Part shown: positions 13,969 to 14,058 of the stretch, piece by piece
Layout of the letters: each line of letters starts with the position of its first letter
Numbering within the stretch: position 1 is the first letter of the stretch
Origin: Caldilinea sp.
GTDB taxonomy: Bacteria > Chloroflexota > Anaerolineae > Caldilineales > Caldilineaceae
Direction: 5' to 3'
Length of the DNA: 14,058 nucleotides
NCBI GenBank assembly: GCA_026389955.1
Contig: JAPLGY010000323.1
Location: 1 to 14,058 of the forward strand
The notes under the pieces: generated by a model
The model's input: only the letters and a program-made list of their open reading frames with translations
What the model was told of the DNA's origin: nothing
Database searches by the model: none
Program-made: the position numbers and the translations under genes

Positions 13969-14058
13969 TCACGATGGGGGCAGGTTTTTGGCAGCGTCCC
14001 CCATCTGGTCAAAGCGTCCGCTAAGGACGGCGGCACGAACTGGCAGCAGGTTTTCGGC
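13969..14058 (-). CDS. Possible C-terminal tail of a gene running off the window
   Basis: Reading the minus strand from the window end gives 29 residues (beginning AENLLPVRAAVLSGRF, ending KNLPPS) and a TGA at 13971-13969. Residue and codon choice look like the neighbouring genes, but the piece is too short to identify. It would lie upstream of, and on the same strand as, the two-gene unit. Confidence 0.4.
   Translation of the reverse strand, partial: AENLLPVRAAVLSGRFDQMGDAAKNLPPS

Overview
The window suggests a GC-rich bacterium, most likely a Chloroflexota member of the Anaerolineae/Caldilineae type. This is inferred from gene style only: Thr/Ala/Pro and Pro/Ala/Glu linkers in exported proteins, a lipoprotein with an SH3 domain, a 900-residue MalT-like LuxR regulator, a UvsE repair nuclease, and GTG/TTG starts. 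The first ~320 bases do not fit. They are AT-rich (17 of 60 bases G/C at 61-120, against 37 of 60 at 361-420) and encode the start of a perosamine-synthetase-like aminotransferase that breaks off mid-domain. The contig is probably chimeric at about 318-328, with genuine host sequence starting there.

Layout. 326-1150: C-terminal part of an exported protein, cut by the junction. 1301-4012: MalT/LuxR-type ATPase regulator. 4047-5000 (minus): UV damage endonuclease UvsE, convergent with the regulator. 5209-5852: PspC-domain membrane protein broken by a one-base slip in a G run. 6015-6227: small YtxH-like membrane protein. 6244-8493 (minus): ECF sigma factor, two-pass anti-sigma factor and mutM, in one apparent operon. 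8563-8647: tRNA-Leu(CAA) with its own sigma-70-type promoter and a long hairpin just behind it. 8905-10329 and 10420-12837: a lipoprotein and a membrane protein with four cyclic-nucleotide-binding-like domains, whose C-termini look related. 12858-13843 (minus): a two-gene unit, a small alpha/beta-barrel-like protein overlapping by 4 bases a caspase-like (clan CD) peptidase candidate. 13969-14058 (minus): possible tail of another gene.

How they may work together. UvsE, MutM, PspC, YtxH and an ECF sigma/anti-sigma pair within about 4.5 kb look like a DNA-damage and envelope-stress neighbourhood. The most unusual part is 8905-12837. A secreted lipoprotein and a protein with a large cytoplasmic sensor array, one membrane helix and an outside domain appear to share an extracytoplasmic module. 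This could be a device that passes a cytoplasmic ligand state to the cell surface, or the reverse. All four sensor domains lack the arginine that normally holds the cAMP phosphate, so the ligand is unknown.
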